A DNA stretch of 64,000 nucleotides, taken from Afipia massiliensis (GTDB lineage: Bacteria > Pseudomonadota > Alphaproteobacteria > Rhizobiales > Xanthobacteraceae). The stretch lies in NCBI RefSeq assembly GCF_001006325.2, contig NZ_LBIA02000001.1, positions 2,047,501 to 2,111,500 on the forward strand. The letters run 5' to 3'. Position 1 is the stretch's first letter, and each line of letters opens with the position of its first letter. Below are positions 43,721-54,710 of the stretch, piece by piece. Under the pieces are notes generated by a model, which was not told the DNA's origin, made no database searches, and saw nothing but the letters and a program-made list of their open reading frames with translations. Both the position numbers and the translations under genes were made by a program.

Positions 43721-43874
43721 ATGAAGCGTTAACGGACGTCGGGTTCGCCGCTTCGGTCGGCAACCCTTGCCTACTTTGATGAATTTGCAGGCAGATTTCG
43801 TTTCTTCACCGAGCGCGGCAACGTATCGGTAACGATGTTCGCTCAGAAAGACTTCATCTGCGGCGGGTAAAGCT

Positions 43875-46220
43875 GTGCGTTCAAAAGGACGTGCGCGCGC
43901 CCCTATGCAACTGATCAAACCACGACCGATCAATCGGGAAGAACTTCCACCGCGAATCTACGCGGCGCTGGTCGATTCGATGTGCCAGAATTCCTGGCCG
44001 ATGCTGTTCGGGGCTATCTGTGCCGCCGCCGCGGCTTTGATGACGGCGCTCAAGACCGGCTACGCTCCGATCTGGCCGTGCGCACTGCTGATCATGACCA
44101 TCGGTATCGCGCGCGCGATCCAGATGCGCAAATACGAGAAGCGCACCACGGTTCTTACCCCCGAACAGGCCGCCGATTTTGAACCGCGTTACATGGTCGG
44201 CGCGATGCTCTACGCCGGCGTGCTTGGACTCTGGTGCGCGGTGGTGCTGCTCGGCACTGACGATCCGATCGCCCACATGCTCTGTACGACGGTGACCATC
44301 GCCTATACCGGCGGCGGCGCTGCGCGCAATTACGGCCGCCCGCGTATCGTCCAGCTCCATATCCTGCTGTCCTGCGGGCCGATGTCCCTCGCGCTCGCCG
44401 TCCATGGCGATCCTTACCATATCGGGCTGGCGGGCCTGCTGGTGCTGTTTTTCCTCGGGTTGAAGGACATCAACCTGAGCCTGCACTCGATTTTCGTGAA
44501 GGCGCTGGAGGCCAGCGAACGCGAGGCGGCGATTGCCGCGCAGTTCGATACCGCGCTGAACAACATGCCGCATGGTCTTTGCATGTTTGATGCAACTGGC
44601 CGGCTTGCCGTTATGAACTATCGCTTCAACGACATGATGGGTTTGAAAGTCGATCTCATCAGGTCCGGGGCGTCCGCTGCCGATGTCGTCGCGGCCTGTC
44701 TAAAGGCCGGCACCGTCACCGCGGCCAGCGCCGACGCGATCATTTCCCAGACTGGAAAGAGCCAAAAGGCCGAGGTCGTCACGCTGTACTCCACGGGCTC
44801 CGAGGAGCATGCGCTGGCGTGGACCTTCCAGCCGATGGTGGACGGCGGCACCGTTGTCCTGGTGGAGGACATTACCGCGCGCCGGAATGCCGAGGCCAGG
44901 ATCGGTCACATGGCGCGTTTCGACGAATTGACGGGACTGCCCAACCGCGTGCATTTCCGCGACGAAATCGGGCAGATGCTGGCGTCCGGCAATGGGCTGT
45001 CCGCGCTGCTGTTCATCGATCTCGATCAGTTCAAGCAGGTCAACGATACGCTCGGCCATCCGAGCGGCGACAAGCTGCTGTGCGCGGTCACGGCGCGACT
45101 TCGGCGGCTGCTGCGGCCTGAGGATTTCGTGGCGCGGTTCGGCGGCGATGAATTCGTTGTGTTCCAGCGCGGGCTTCAGTCCACGGAGGATGCCGCATCG
45201 CTGGCGCGCAGAATCGTCGAGCGTCTCAGCGAGCGCTACGAGATCGATCATCATCTGGTCGAGATCGGCGCCAGCATCGGCATCGCGATGACGTCGCCCG
45301 ATGCCAGCGTCGACGTTCTGTTGAAGAACGCCGACATGGCGCTGTATCGCGCCAAGGCCGATGGCCGCGGCACCTACTGCTTCTTCCGCGATGAGATGGC
45401 GCACACCGTCGAAACGCGGCGCGTGCTTGAACTGGATCTGCGTCATGCGCTCGCGCATGAGGAGTTCGAGCTGTACTATCAGCCGCTGGTCAATCTCAAA
45501 TCGGGCCGCATTTCGACCTGCGAAGCGCTGCTGCGCTGGAATCATCCGACGCGCGGCGCGGTTTCCCCGGCCGACATCATTCCGGTTGTCGAGGACATGG
45601 GCCTTGTCGTGGACCTCGGCCGATGGATTCTGCGCAAGGCCTGCATGGAATGCATGAAGTGGCCGGATCCGGTCAGCGTCGCGGTCAATTTCTCGCCGCA
45701 GCAATTCCATCAACGCGACGTCATGACCGAGGTGCGCTATGCGCTCGAGGTGTCCGGCCTGCCGGCGCATCGGCTGGAAATTGAAATCACCGAGTCATCG
45801 TTGTTGCGAAACACGCAATGGACCCTCGACGTGCTGTCGCAACTGCGCGAGGCGGGGGTTCGCATTTCGCTCGACGATTTCGGCACCGGATACTCGAGCC
45901 TGAGCTATCTGCATAACTTCCCGCTTCAGAAGGTGAAGATCGACCGCTCGTTCCTCGAAGATATCGGCAGTAGCCATCGGCCGTTGACGCTGCTGCGCGG
46001 CGTCGCACGCCTCAGCGCAGATCTCGGCATGTCGGTCGTCGTCGAGGGCATCGAAACCAACGAGCAGCTCGAACTCATCAGCGCCGAAGGAACGGTCACC
46101 GAAGCGCAGGGCTTCCTGTTCAGTCGTCCGGTTCCTGCGCCCCGCGTGCGTGAGCTGTTGAAGGCATCGCACGGTGCCTCGACTAAGGGTGTCATTCCGC
46201 TGCGGCAGACATTGCGCTGA
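43875..46220 (+). CDS. Membrane-bound GGDEF/EAL protein (c-di-GMP enzyme)
   Basis: 781 residues from GTG 43875; ATG 43905 is an alternative start. About five hydrophobic helices (residues 35-195) precede a PAS-like segment (AQFDTALNNMPHGLCMFDAT). The diguanylate cyclase domain has an intact active site, RFGGDEFVVF. The phosphodiesterase domain has EALLRWNHP, DDFGTGYSSLSYL and KIDRSFL, all intact. It could therefore make or break c-di-GMP. It lies between tolB and a FeeM-like acyltransferase, upstream of pal, on the same strand. Confidence 0.9.
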   Translation: MRSKGRARAPMQLIKPRPINREELPPRIYAALVDSMCQNSWPMLFGAICAAAAALMTALKTGYAPIWPCALLIMTIGIARAIQMRKYEKRTTVLTPEQAADFEPRYMVGAMLYAGVLGLWCAVVLLGTDDPIAHMLCTTVTIAYTGGGAARNYGRPRIVQLHILLSCGPMSLALAVHGDPYHIGLAGLLVLFFLGLKDINLSLHSIFVKALEASEREAAIAAQFDTALNNMPHGLCMFDATGRLAVMNYRFNDMMGLKVDLIRSGASAADVVAACLKAGTVTAASADAIISQTGKSQKAEVVTLYSTGSEEHALAWTFQPMVDGGTVVLVEDITARRNAEARIGHMARFDELTGLPNRVHFRDEIGQMLASGNGLSALLFIDLDQFKQVNDTLGHPSGDKLLCAVTARLRRLLRPEDFVARFGGDEFVVFQRGLQSTEDAASLARRIVERLSERYEIDHHLVEIGASIGIAMTSPDASVDVLLKNADMALYRAKADGRGTYCFFRDEMAHTVETRRVLELDLRHALAHEEFELYYQPLVNLKSGRISTCEALLRWNHPTRGAVSPADIIPVVEDMGLVVDLGRWILRKACMECMKWPDPVSVAVNFSPQQFHQRDVMTEVRYALEVSGLPAHRLEIEITESSLLRNTQWTLDVLSQLREAGVRISLDDFGTGYSSLSYLHNFPLQKVKIDRSFLEDIGSSHRPLTLLRGVARLSADLGMSVVVEGIETNEQLELISAEGTVTEAQGFLFSRPVPAPRVRELLKASHGASTKGVIPLRQTLR

Positions 46221-46333
46221 TATTCGCCCCGGCGATCCACACGCCTTCTTCATCCGACATGGCCGCAATGCAGGTAACAGCTTTGATCGTTGACACGGGT
46301 TAAGGTTAACTCCTGCAACACTTTGCGATTTTG

Positions 46334-46349
46334 TTAAGAAGGTATTAAC
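46334..46349 (+). promoter_or_regulatory. Full CtrA-type binding site
   Basis: TTAA-GAAGGTA-TTAAC matches the alphaproteobacterial CtrA consensus TTAA-N7-TTAAC exactly. A near neighbour, GGTTAAGGTTAAC, lies upstream. It would sit near the -35 of a promoter whose transcript starts before ATG 46400, which supports that start for the downstream gene. Confidence 0.65.
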
Positions 46350-46399
46350 CTCTGTTCATGTGGCGCGGTACTGTCGTATCGCTCGTCGGAGCATCGAAA

Positions 46400-47149
46400 A
46401 TGGTCTCTGCTGTCCGAACGACCGGCCGTTCGTCGGAACGGTTAAGCTATCCGCTCGAAGCCGTTGATTATAAACTTGCCGAAACCCAAGCCGACAAAGA
46501 ACAGGTCTATCGTCTGCGTTATCGCGCCTACCTGCGCGAAGGGACGATCGAGCCCAACGCAGCGCAGATGGTTCAGGACCAGTACGACGAGCTTCCGAAC
46601 TCCTGGAACTTCGGTGTGTACCGCGATGGCGTGTTGATGAGCTCGCTGAGGATCACCGTGTCCTCGCCGGAAATGCCGACCTGTCCGTCGCTTGGGGTAT
46701 TTCCCGATTTGCTCGAGCCCGAAATCGACAAGGGGCGTGTGCTGGTGGATCCGACGCGGTTCGTTGCGGACCCCGATCGTGAAGCTCGCTGCCCCGAGTT
46801 GCCCTACATCACGCTGCGCCTTGCCTATATGGCCTGCGAGTATTTTGCGGCGGATATCGGACTGGCGAGCGTTCGCGCCGAGCATCAGGCATTCTACCGC
46901 CGCGTGTTCCTGCACAAGTCGATCAGCGAGCCGCGGGACTATCCCAGTCTCACCAAGCCAATCTGTCTGATGGCGGTCGATTATCCGGCGATGCGCGAAC
47001 GGGTTTACGAGCGCTATCCCTATTTCCGCTCAAGCTTCTTCGAGCGGCGCAAGCTGTTCGAGCGCAGCCAGTCGCCGATGGAAGCCGCACCGGTTCTCAC
47101 CCTGCCGCAGTTTCCGTTCGCGCAGGCGACCATCGCCCCGCGGGCCTGA
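46400..47149 (+). CDS. FeeM-like N-acyltransferase (autoinducer-synthase-like GNAT fold)
   Basis: 249 residues from ATG 46400 (MVSAVRTTGRSSERLSYPLE), which has CGGAG eight bases upstream; ATG 46358 is an alternative, but it lies too close to the CtrA site. Core: DKEQVYRLRYRAYLREGTIE, WNFGVYRDGVLMSSLRITV, KGRVLVDPTRFVADPD, IGLASVRAEHQAFYRRVFLH. This resembles N-acyl amino acid synthase FeeM and LuxI-related acyltransferases, which take acyl groups from acyl-ACP. The product is unknown. It has its own terminator. Confidence 0.75.
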   Translation: MVSAVRTTGRSSERLSYPLEAVDYKLAETQADKEQVYRLRYRAYLREGTIEPNAAQMVQDQYDELPNSWNFGVYRDGVLMSSLRITVSSPEMPTCPSLGVFPDLLEPEIDKGRVLVDPTRFVADPDREARCPELPYITLRLAYMACEYFAADIGLASVRAEHQAFYRRVFLHKSISEPRDYPSLTKPICLMAVDYPAMRERVYERYPYFRSSFFERRKLFERSQSPMEAAPVLTLPQFPFAQATIAPRA

Positions 47150-47200
47150 GGCGTCTCCAGCAGGAGATTTCCGCGAAACAGCCGGAATCCCTATCAAATA

Positions 47201-47232
47201 AAGGGCTCCAGCCAGTGGCTGGGGCCCTTTTT
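47201..47232 (+). terminator. Rho-independent terminator after the FeeM-like gene
   Basis: AAGGGCTCCAGCC (47201-47213) pairs with GGCTGGGGCCCTT (47217-47229) with one mismatch, followed by TTTTT. Confidence 0.85.
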
Positions 47233-47413
47233 GCCTGGCGCATTCACCGTCGCGCCATATTCATCCCGCATTAACCATCGGCATCGGTTTTGCCGGATGT
47301 GTGGCATTTGAGCGTGTCCGGCAACGCCTCATCAAGGTTGACGGAACGTTCGCTTAACCAAGCCGCTGTAGACCGGACCAGTCCTTTACTAACCAGAGCG
47401 TGGAGGCTCCGGA

Positions 47414-47905
47414 ATGAAACATCAGATGCGTATCCTCCAGGGATTGAAGCTGGCTGCGGTCTTGGCTGTGGCGCTTTCAATGGGCGCTTGCGCCAACAAA
47501 ACCGGAGTCGGCGGCGATGCCATGGCGAGCGCGGCGGTGCCGGGCAGCCAGCAGGATTTCGTGGTCAATGTCGGCGACCGCGTGTTCTTCGAGAGCGATC
47601 AGACCGAACTGTCGCCGCAGGCCATCGCGACCCTCGACAAGCAGGCGCAGTGGCTGCAGCAGTACAACCGCTATGCCTTCACGATCGAAGGTCACGCCGA
47701 CGAGCGCGGCACCCGCGAGTACAACATCGCGCTCGGCGCAAAGCGCGCGCAGTCGGTTCGCAGCTTCCTCGCGTCGCGCGGCATCGATCCCGGCCGCATG
47801 CGGACGATCTCCTACGGCAAGGAACGTCCGGTCGCGGTCTGTAATGACATCTCGTGCTGGTCGCAGAACCGCCGCGCCGTGACCGTGCTGAACGCCAGTT
47901 CGTAG
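47414..47905 (+). CDS. pal: Peptidoglycan-associated lipoprotein Pal
   Basis: 163 residues. A lipoprotein signal (KLAAVLAVALSMGAC, lipobox MGAC) precedes the OmpA-like domain: RVFFESDQTELSPQAIATLD, FTIEGHADERGTREYNIALG, RMRTISYGKERP. It is anchored in the outer membrane and binds peptidoglycan, TolA and TolB. It is separated from tolB by two inserted genes and a terminator, so it has its own promoter. TTAACCAT (near 47272) upstream may be a CtrA half-site. Confidence 0.95.
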   Translation: MKHQMRILQGLKLAAVLAVALSMGACANKTGVGGDAMASAAVPGSQQDFVVNVGDRVFFESDQTELSPQAIATLDKQAQWLQQYNRYAFTIEGHADERGTREYNIALGAKRAQSVRSFLASRGIDPGRMRTISYGKERPVAVCNDISCWSQNRRAVTVLNASS

Positions 47906-47927
47906 GAACGTCGTTGAGAGCCCTTTG

Positions 47928-47954
47928 AAAACGGCGCCTGCGGGCGCCGTTTTT
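47928..47954 (+). terminator. Rho-independent terminator after pal
   Basis: AAAACGGCGCC (47928-47938), loop TGCG, GGCGCCGTTTT (47943-47953) and a following T-run. Confidence 0.88.
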
Positions 47955-48041
47955 GTTTTGTCGGCCCTGTCGTCAGCCACATTTTTGGCGTACTGAAACC
48001 GACAATGTTGTTCGCGAAACCGCTTTATTCGCCGGGTCAAA

Positions 48042-49052
48042 ATGTCATCCAGATTTCAAATTCTCGTCTGTGCGGTGCTCGCGTCCGCTCCCGTGTGGCT
48101 GTCTGCCGGCGCGTCCGCCCAGCAGGACATTGATCCTGAACTCCGCATCGAGCGGCTGGAAAACCAGCTGCGCACGCTGACCGGACAGAACGAGGAATTG
48201 CAGTACCGCAACCGCCAGCTCGAGGAGCAGTTGCGGGCGCTCCAGGGCGGACAACCGGCGCAGCCTGGTCAGGCCGCCGCGCCGCGACCCGTAGCGCCAA
48301 ACGTCGCTGTCGCGCCGCAGCCTCAGCCCAATGCAGGGTATCAGCCAAATCCCGGTTATCAGCCGCCGCCCGCCAGCGGTCCGGCGCCTGCGGTAATTGC
48401 GGCGCCCGTCGCCAGCAGTGGTCGTCGTGGCGATGCTTTCGATCCGAGCAAGAACCCCAGTGCGCCGGGTGTGCCGCGCGCGCTCGGCGGAGGTCAGGCG
48501 CCGCTGGCCGAAGGTCCGATCGGTGCGCCGGGCGGCCGTGATGCAGGCGAACCGCTCGATCTGTCGAATGTCGGCAATTCGCGTGATCCCAACCGTGCGC
48601 CGGTCCAGCAACGCCCGGTGCTGCCGGCTCCGAACACGACGGCATCTCTCACAACGTTGCCGCCGTCGGCGACGCCGCGCGACGAGTTCGATCTCGGTAT
48701 CGGCTACATCCAGCGCAAGGACTACGCGCTCGCCGAAGAGACGCTGCGGAATTTCGCCCAGAAATATCCGACCGATGCGCTGTTGCCGGATTCGCAATAC
48801 TGGCTCGGCGAGAGCCTCTACCAGCGGCAGAAGTATCGCGACGCGGCCGAAGTGTTTCTTGGCGTGACCACGAAGTACGACACCTCGGCGAAAGCGCCGG
48901 ACTCGCTGTTGCGTCTTGGCCAGTCGCTTGCGGCACTCAAGGAAAAGGAAGCCGCCTGCGCCGCGTTCGGTGAAATCACCCGGAAATATCCCCGTGCCTC
49001 GAACGGGGTGAAGCAGGGCGTCGGCCGCGAGCAAAAGCGCGTTGGCTGCTGA
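48042..49052 (+). CDS. cpoB: Tol-Pal associated periplasmic protein CpoB (YbgF)
   Basis: 336 residues. Signal peptide ending ASAQQ, then a coiled coil (RIERLENQLRTLTGQNEELQ, about residues 37-70), a long Pro/Gln/Gly-rich linker, and TPR repeats near the end (DEFDLGIGYIQRKDYALAEE; DSQYWLGESLYQRQKYRDAA; DSLLRLGQSLAALKEKEAAC). CpoB links Tol function to peptidoglycan synthesis. The linker is much longer than the enteric one, as in other Rhizobiales. Confidence 0.9.
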   Translation: MSSRFQILVCAVLASAPVWLSAGASAQQDIDPELRIERLENQLRTLTGQNEELQYRNRQLEEQLRALQGGQPAQPGQAAAPRPVAPNVAVAPQPQPNAGYQPNPGYQPPPASGPAPAVIAAPVASSGRRGDAFDPSKNPSAPGVPRALGGGQAPLAEGPIGAPGGRDAGEPLDLSNVGNSRDPNRAPVQQRPVLPAPNTTASLTTLPPSATPRDEFDLGIGYIQRKDYALAEETLRNFAQKYPTDALLPDSQYWLGESLYQRQKYRDAAEVFLGVTTKYDTSAKAPDSLLRLGQSLAALKEKEAACAAFGEITRKYPRASNGVKQGVGREQKRVGC

Positions 49053-49084
49053 GGATAATCCGCCTTCAAGGGATGGAGTATTTT

Positions 49085-49173
49085 CGTCATGGCCGGGCGT
49101 CGTCCCGGCCATCCACGTCTTTGCAACGCCAGCAAGTAAGACGTGGATGCCCGCGACAAGCGCGGGCATGACG
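49085..49173. repeat. Palindromic intergenic repeat, family A (paired copy)
   Basis: Begins CGTCATGGCCGGGCG, with CCACGTC in the middle and AAGACGTGGATG facing it, and ends GGGCATGACG. It lies between cpoB and tilS, and its layout matches the copy at 15515-15601. Confidence 0.82.
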
Positions 49174-49263
49174 AGTTTATAAGTTTCGAAACGGCCCGAG
49201 CGACTTCGCACCGTTTTTGGGGCATGATCCCGCTAAACAAATCCGGACGTCCGGACGAATATC

Positions 49264-50316
49264 ATGCCCAGGCCAGAAGAATCTCCCATCGTCAGCGCTG
49301 CCGAAGCCCGGAACCTGTTTTTCGAATGGAGGAGCGCGCCGGCGCTTGTGCTGGCGGTCTCCGGCGGTCCGGATTCGCTGGCCTTGATGTGGCTCGCCGC
49401 GCGCTGGCGGCGCGCGCTGAAAAAAGGTCCGCGTCTCGTTGCGGTCACGGTCGATCACGGCCTGCGCAAGGAGGCTGCGCGCGAGGCGCGCGACGTCAGG
49501 CAACTCGCCAAGGCGCTGGATGTCGAACACCGGACGCTGCGGTGGCGGGGCGAAAAGCCGAAAACCGGATTGCCGTCGGCGGCGCGAGAGGCGCGCTATC
49601 GATTGCTTGCGCGTGCCGCGCGGAGTTGCGGAGCATCGCATGTCTTCACCGCCCATACCCGGGACGATCAGGCCGAGACCGTCATCATGCGGCTGTCGCG
49701 CGGCAGCGGCATCGCCGGACTGGCGGCGATGGCGCGGCAATCGGATCGCGATGGCGTGGTTCTGGCGCGGCCATTTCTGGATGTGCCGAAGTCGCGGCTC
49801 GTCGCTACGCTCGCGAAAGCCGGCGTCGCGTTCGCCGACGATCCGACCAATCACGATCCGCGCTTCACGCGGCCGCGATTGCGCGCGCTGATGCCGGCGC
49901 TCGCGGCGGAAGGCGCCGATGCGCGCGGTCTGGTGCGTCTGGCGGCGCGTCTTGCCCGCGCCAATGCCGCGCTCGATGTCATGACCGACGGCGCGGAGCG
50001 GTATCTGGCCAGCATCGATGGAGTGAGTTCTGTGGCAGGGTTCGACCTCGCGGCGTTCTCGGCATTGACCGACGAAATCCGGGTGCGGCTCCTGATGCGC
50101 ACGATCAACCGCGTCGGTCACGAAGGACCGGCCGAACTCGGCAAGGTCGAGGCGCTGCTGCAGGCGATGGATCAGGCTGTAACAGCGGGAAAGTCCGTCG
50201 TCGGGCGCATCCGGCTGAAGCAGACGCTGGCCGGTGCTGTCATCAGCATCCAGAGTAACCGTATCCAGATCGCGCCAGCGCCGCCGCGGGGCCGGCGCAA
50301 GGCTGGATTGCTTTAA
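49264..50316 (+). CDS. tilS: tRNA(Ile)-lysidine synthase TilS
   Basis: 350 residues. The N-type ATP pyrophosphatase P-loop is clear (LAVSGGPDSLALMWLA). Further motifs: AVTVDHGLRKEAAREA, GLPSAAREARYRLLARAA, FTAHTRDDQAETVIMRLSRG and NHDPRFTRPRLRALMP. It adds lysine to the CAU anticodon of a minor isoleucine tRNA. The usual cpoB-tilS-ftsH order is kept. Confidence 0.93.
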   Translation: MPRPEESPIVSAAEARNLFFEWRSAPALVLAVSGGPDSLALMWLAARWRRALKKGPRLVAVTVDHGLRKEAAREARDVRQLAKALDVEHRTLRWRGEKPKTGLPSAAREARYRLLARAARSCGASHVFTAHTRDDQAETVIMRLSRGSGIAGLAAMARQSDRDGVVLARPFLDVPKSRLVATLAKAGVAFADDPTNHDPRFTRPRLRALMPALAAEGADARGLVRLAARLARANAALDVMTDGAERYLASIDGVSSVAGFDLAAFSALTDEIRVRLLMRTINRVGHEGPAELGKVEALLQAMDQAVTAGKSVVGRIRLKQTLAGAVISIQSNRIQIAPAPPRGRRKAGLL

Positions 50317-50539
50317 TAGGGCTGGTTTGCCTTAACCACTGTTGAAACAGCCGCGCCAAACCGCCCTTATTTCACCCGGAATGGCATTAAGATGCGTTAA
50401 ATAGTCCCGCGAGGTTCCCTTGGCATCAGGGGGCCCCGCACCTAGATTGTAATGCAACCGGCACCGAAAACGTGTTGCAGACCCAAGACTTGTTAGAAGA
50501 ACATCAGGCCGCGATCCATGCGGCCACGAAGGAAGCCCA

Positions 50540-52456
<1,917 letters not shown>

Positions 52457-52478
52457 AGAACGAGACGATACGTTTGAG

Positions 52479-52506
52479 AAAGGCCGGTTCGTGAACCGGC
52501 CTTTTT
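52479..52506 (+). terminator. Rho-independent terminator after ftsH
   Basis: AAAGGCCGGTTC (52479-52490), loop GT, GAACCGGCCTTT (52493-52504) followed by TTC TTTT. Confidence 0.9.
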
Positions 52507-52646
52507 CTTTTCACTTATGTCCGCGCTCCGCGCGGTCTGCATGGGCTTTTGCAGTTGCCCCCTTATCCAACATAGGTGGCAGCCAGATTGCTTGACCCTT
52601 CGCCGCAATCGCCGCACGCAGAGAAAATCTTCTTGCGGATGAATCG

Positions 52647-53417
52647 ATGACCACCCCGACGACTCCAGACCATTTTCATGCGCCGGCCTACTGGTCGCGC
52701 AACGCCATCATGCCGGGCATCGTCGCCATCGCACCGATGCTGCCGGGCACGCTCGCCTTCGGCATGGCGTTCGGCGCACTTTGCGCGCAGAAGAATTTCA
52801 CCCTCACCGAAGTGCAGGTGATGATGGCCTTCGTCTATGGCGGGCTGTCGCAGTTCGTCGCGGTGTCATCCTGGCCGGATACGCTGACGGTGTCGTCGAT
52901 CGCAACGCTGGCGCTGCTGACCCTGACCGTCAACATCCGCTTCGCCCTGATGAGCGCCAGTCTCCGCCCCTGGTTCGGCACGCTGCCGGCGTGGCAGTCC
53001 TATCCGTCGATGCTGCTGGTCACCGACGGCGGCTGGCTCGCCGCCACGCGCTATCGCAATCACGGCGGGGCCGACGCATCGTTCTTCGTCAGCGGCGGCG
53101 TCGTGCTTTACGTTCTCTGGTTTGTGTCGTCGCTGCCGGGATATCTGCTCGCCGGGCAATTGAGCGACCCGAAGAAATACGGCGTCGATCTCGTGGTGCC
53201 GGCGTTTTATGCGGCGATGCTGGTACCGGCCTGGAAAGGTCCGCGGCGAGCGATCCCGTGGGCGGTGTCGGGTGCGGTGGCGCTCGCCGTGCACTGGCTG
53301 ATGCCGGGCTGGTGGTTCATCATTGCAGGCGCTGTGTCGGGTGCGATCTGCGCCGGATTGATGGACGACCCGCCCACCGGCGACACACAAGCCCCGCAAC
53401 ACGGCGAGGCTGCATGA
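52647..53417 (+). CDS. azlC: AzlC-family branched-chain amino acid exporter subunit
   Basis: 256 residues with several hydrophobic helices. AzlC pattern: GIVAIAPMLPGTLAFGMAFG, VQVMMAFVYGGLSQFVAVSS, LTVNIRFALMSASLRPWFG, SLPGYLLAGQLSDPKKYGVD. With AzlD it exports branched-chain amino acids or analogues. Its stop overlaps the azlD ATG by four bases. Confidence 0.92.
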   Translation: MTTPTTPDHFHAPAYWSRNAIMPGIVAIAPMLPGTLAFGMAFGALCAQKNFTLTEVQVMMAFVYGGLSQFVAVSSWPDTLTVSSIATLALLTLTVNIRFALMSASLRPWFGTLPAWQSYPSMLLVTDGGWLAATRYRNHGGADASFFVSGGVVLYVLWFVSSLPGYLLAGQLSDPKKYGVDLVVPAFYAAMLVPAWKGPRRAIPWAVSGAVALAVHWLMPGWWFIIAGAVSGAICAGLMDDPPTGDTQAPQHGEAA

Positions 53418-53731
53418 GCGAGTTCATGCGCTCCGATGTGATGATCGCATTCGCCGTGATGACGGCGGTGACGGTCGCTTCGCGTCTCGGCGGCTACTGG
53501 CTGATGGGTTACGTCAACGTCACCCCGCGCGTGCGACGGATGCTGGATGCGCTGCCGGGCTCGATCATTGTCGCAGCATCGCTGCCGGTCGCGGTCAATG
53601 GCGGCGCGGTCGTCCTGTTTGCCATCGGCGCGGCCGTCGCAATCACCATTATCCGGCGCAATGAGTTCGTCGCGGTGATCACCGGCATGGCGGTAGCCGC
53701 GCTGGCACGAGCGCTGGGATTCAGCGGCTGA
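53414..53731 (+). CDS. azlD: AzlD-family protein
   Basis: 105 residues from ATG 53414 (MSEFMRSDVMIAFAVMTAVT), coupled to azlC by ATGA. Three hydrophobic segments, including VTVASRLGGYWLMGYVNVTP and MLDALPGSIIVAASLPVAVN, the AzlD signature. It completes the two-subunit exporter. Confidence 0.9.
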   Translation: MSEFMRSDVMIAFAVMTAVTVASRLGGYWLMGYVNVTPRVRRMLDALPGSIIVAASLPVAVNGGAVVLFAIGAAVAITIIRRNEFVAVITGMAVAALARALGFSG

Positions 53732-53838
53732 AATTTCCCAATTTTTGCTGCACTGCGAATTTGAATCTGGCTGCACCGAATCGCTTGTCTCCGCTTTTGA
53801 ACTGGTGTTCACTTCTTTTTGGGAGACGAACGCCATCA

Positions 53839-54531
53839 ATGGTTTACAGGCGAACTCATCAGGTCGTGAAGCGCCTTGCGGCACGCCGCAATGCGATCCT
53901 TGCGGCAGCGCGCGACGCCGCTGCTGAAGGCGGAATGGCCGCGGTCCAGATCGCGCCGGTCGCCACCCGCGCCAATGTCGCGGCGGGCACGGTCTATCGC
54001 TATTTTCCCTCAAAAGCCGACCTGATTTCCGAACTGATCGCCGATGTGTCGCGCGCCGAATTGACCGCGATCCGCCGTGCGGCCGACGCGGCACCCGGGC
54101 CGTCATCCGCTCTGGCCGCCGCCGTGACCACCATCGCAGTGCATGTGGTGTCGAATCGCAAACTGGCCTGGGGCATCCTCGCCGAGCCGGTCGATGTCGA
54201 TGTCACCGAAACCCGGGTCGCCAGCCGCCGCGAGATTTCGGCTGAGGTCGAAGCGCGCATCGAAGCCGCGGTGCGGGCAGGGCACCTGCCGGCGCAGGAT
54301 ATCGCGCTGGCGGCCACGGCCCTGATCGGAGCGCTGCATGAATCGCTGGTCGGGCCGCTGGCATCCGCCGAGATCGACGATCCGGTGAAGCTGCGCGATT
54401 CGGTGCAGGCGATCACGCTGTTCGCCCTGCGTGCTGTCGGTGTCCTTGATGCGCGCGCCCGCGGTCTGGTGGTGCAGGCGGTGATGCCGGTGATGCCGAT
54501 GCGCCGGGAACTGGGAGCGCTGGTCGGATAG
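53839..54531 (+). CDS. TetR-family regulator
   Basis: 230 residues from ATG 53839 (MVYRRTHQVVKRLAARRNAI); the in-frame TTG at 53761 is unlikely. HTH: ILAAARDAAAEGGMAAVQIA, VATRANVAAGTVYRYFPSKA. The ligand domain contains LAWGILAEPVDVDVTETR. It lies between azlCD and the glycolate oxidase genes. It is transcribed in the same direction as both, so its target is not obvious from position. Confidence 0.88.
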   Translation: MVYRRTHQVVKRLAARRNAILAAARDAAAEGGMAAVQIAPVATRANVAAGTVYRYFPSKADLISELIADVSRAELTAIRRAADAAPGPSSALAAAVTTIAVHVVSNRKLAWGILAEPVDVDVTETRVASRREISAEVEARIEAAVRAGHLPAQDIALAATALIGALHESLVGPLASAEIDDPVKLRDSVQAITLFALRAVGVLDARARGLVVQAVMPVMPMRRELGALVG

Positions 54532-54566
54532 CGCGGCCGGATCGGCACCGATCTCCGGTGTCCCTT

Positions 54567-54615
54567 CGAATCCGAACTTTGCTCAAGCACTGTGAAATGC
54601 GGCGAACTCAGATTC
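54567..54615. repeat. Imperfect palindrome upstream of glcD
   Basis: CGAATCCGAACTTTGCT (54567-54583) loosely mirrors GGCGAACTCAGATTCG (54601-54616). It recalls the CGAAGTTCGCT/AGCGAACTTCG arms of the element at 16740, and may be a decayed copy. Confidence 0.3.
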
Positions 54616-54710
54616 GCCATGCCAGTTTGGAACTGTTCAAATAGCGCAAGACGTGCTGATATATCAGAGCAACAAGGCGTGACACCACGCGCCGTTTTTG
54701 GAGTGCGCGT

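Noticed and set aside
50370-50400. CtrA site before ftsH (TTAA-GATGCG-TTAA)
   Set aside because: The spacer is six bases instead of seven, so it does not meet the consensus.
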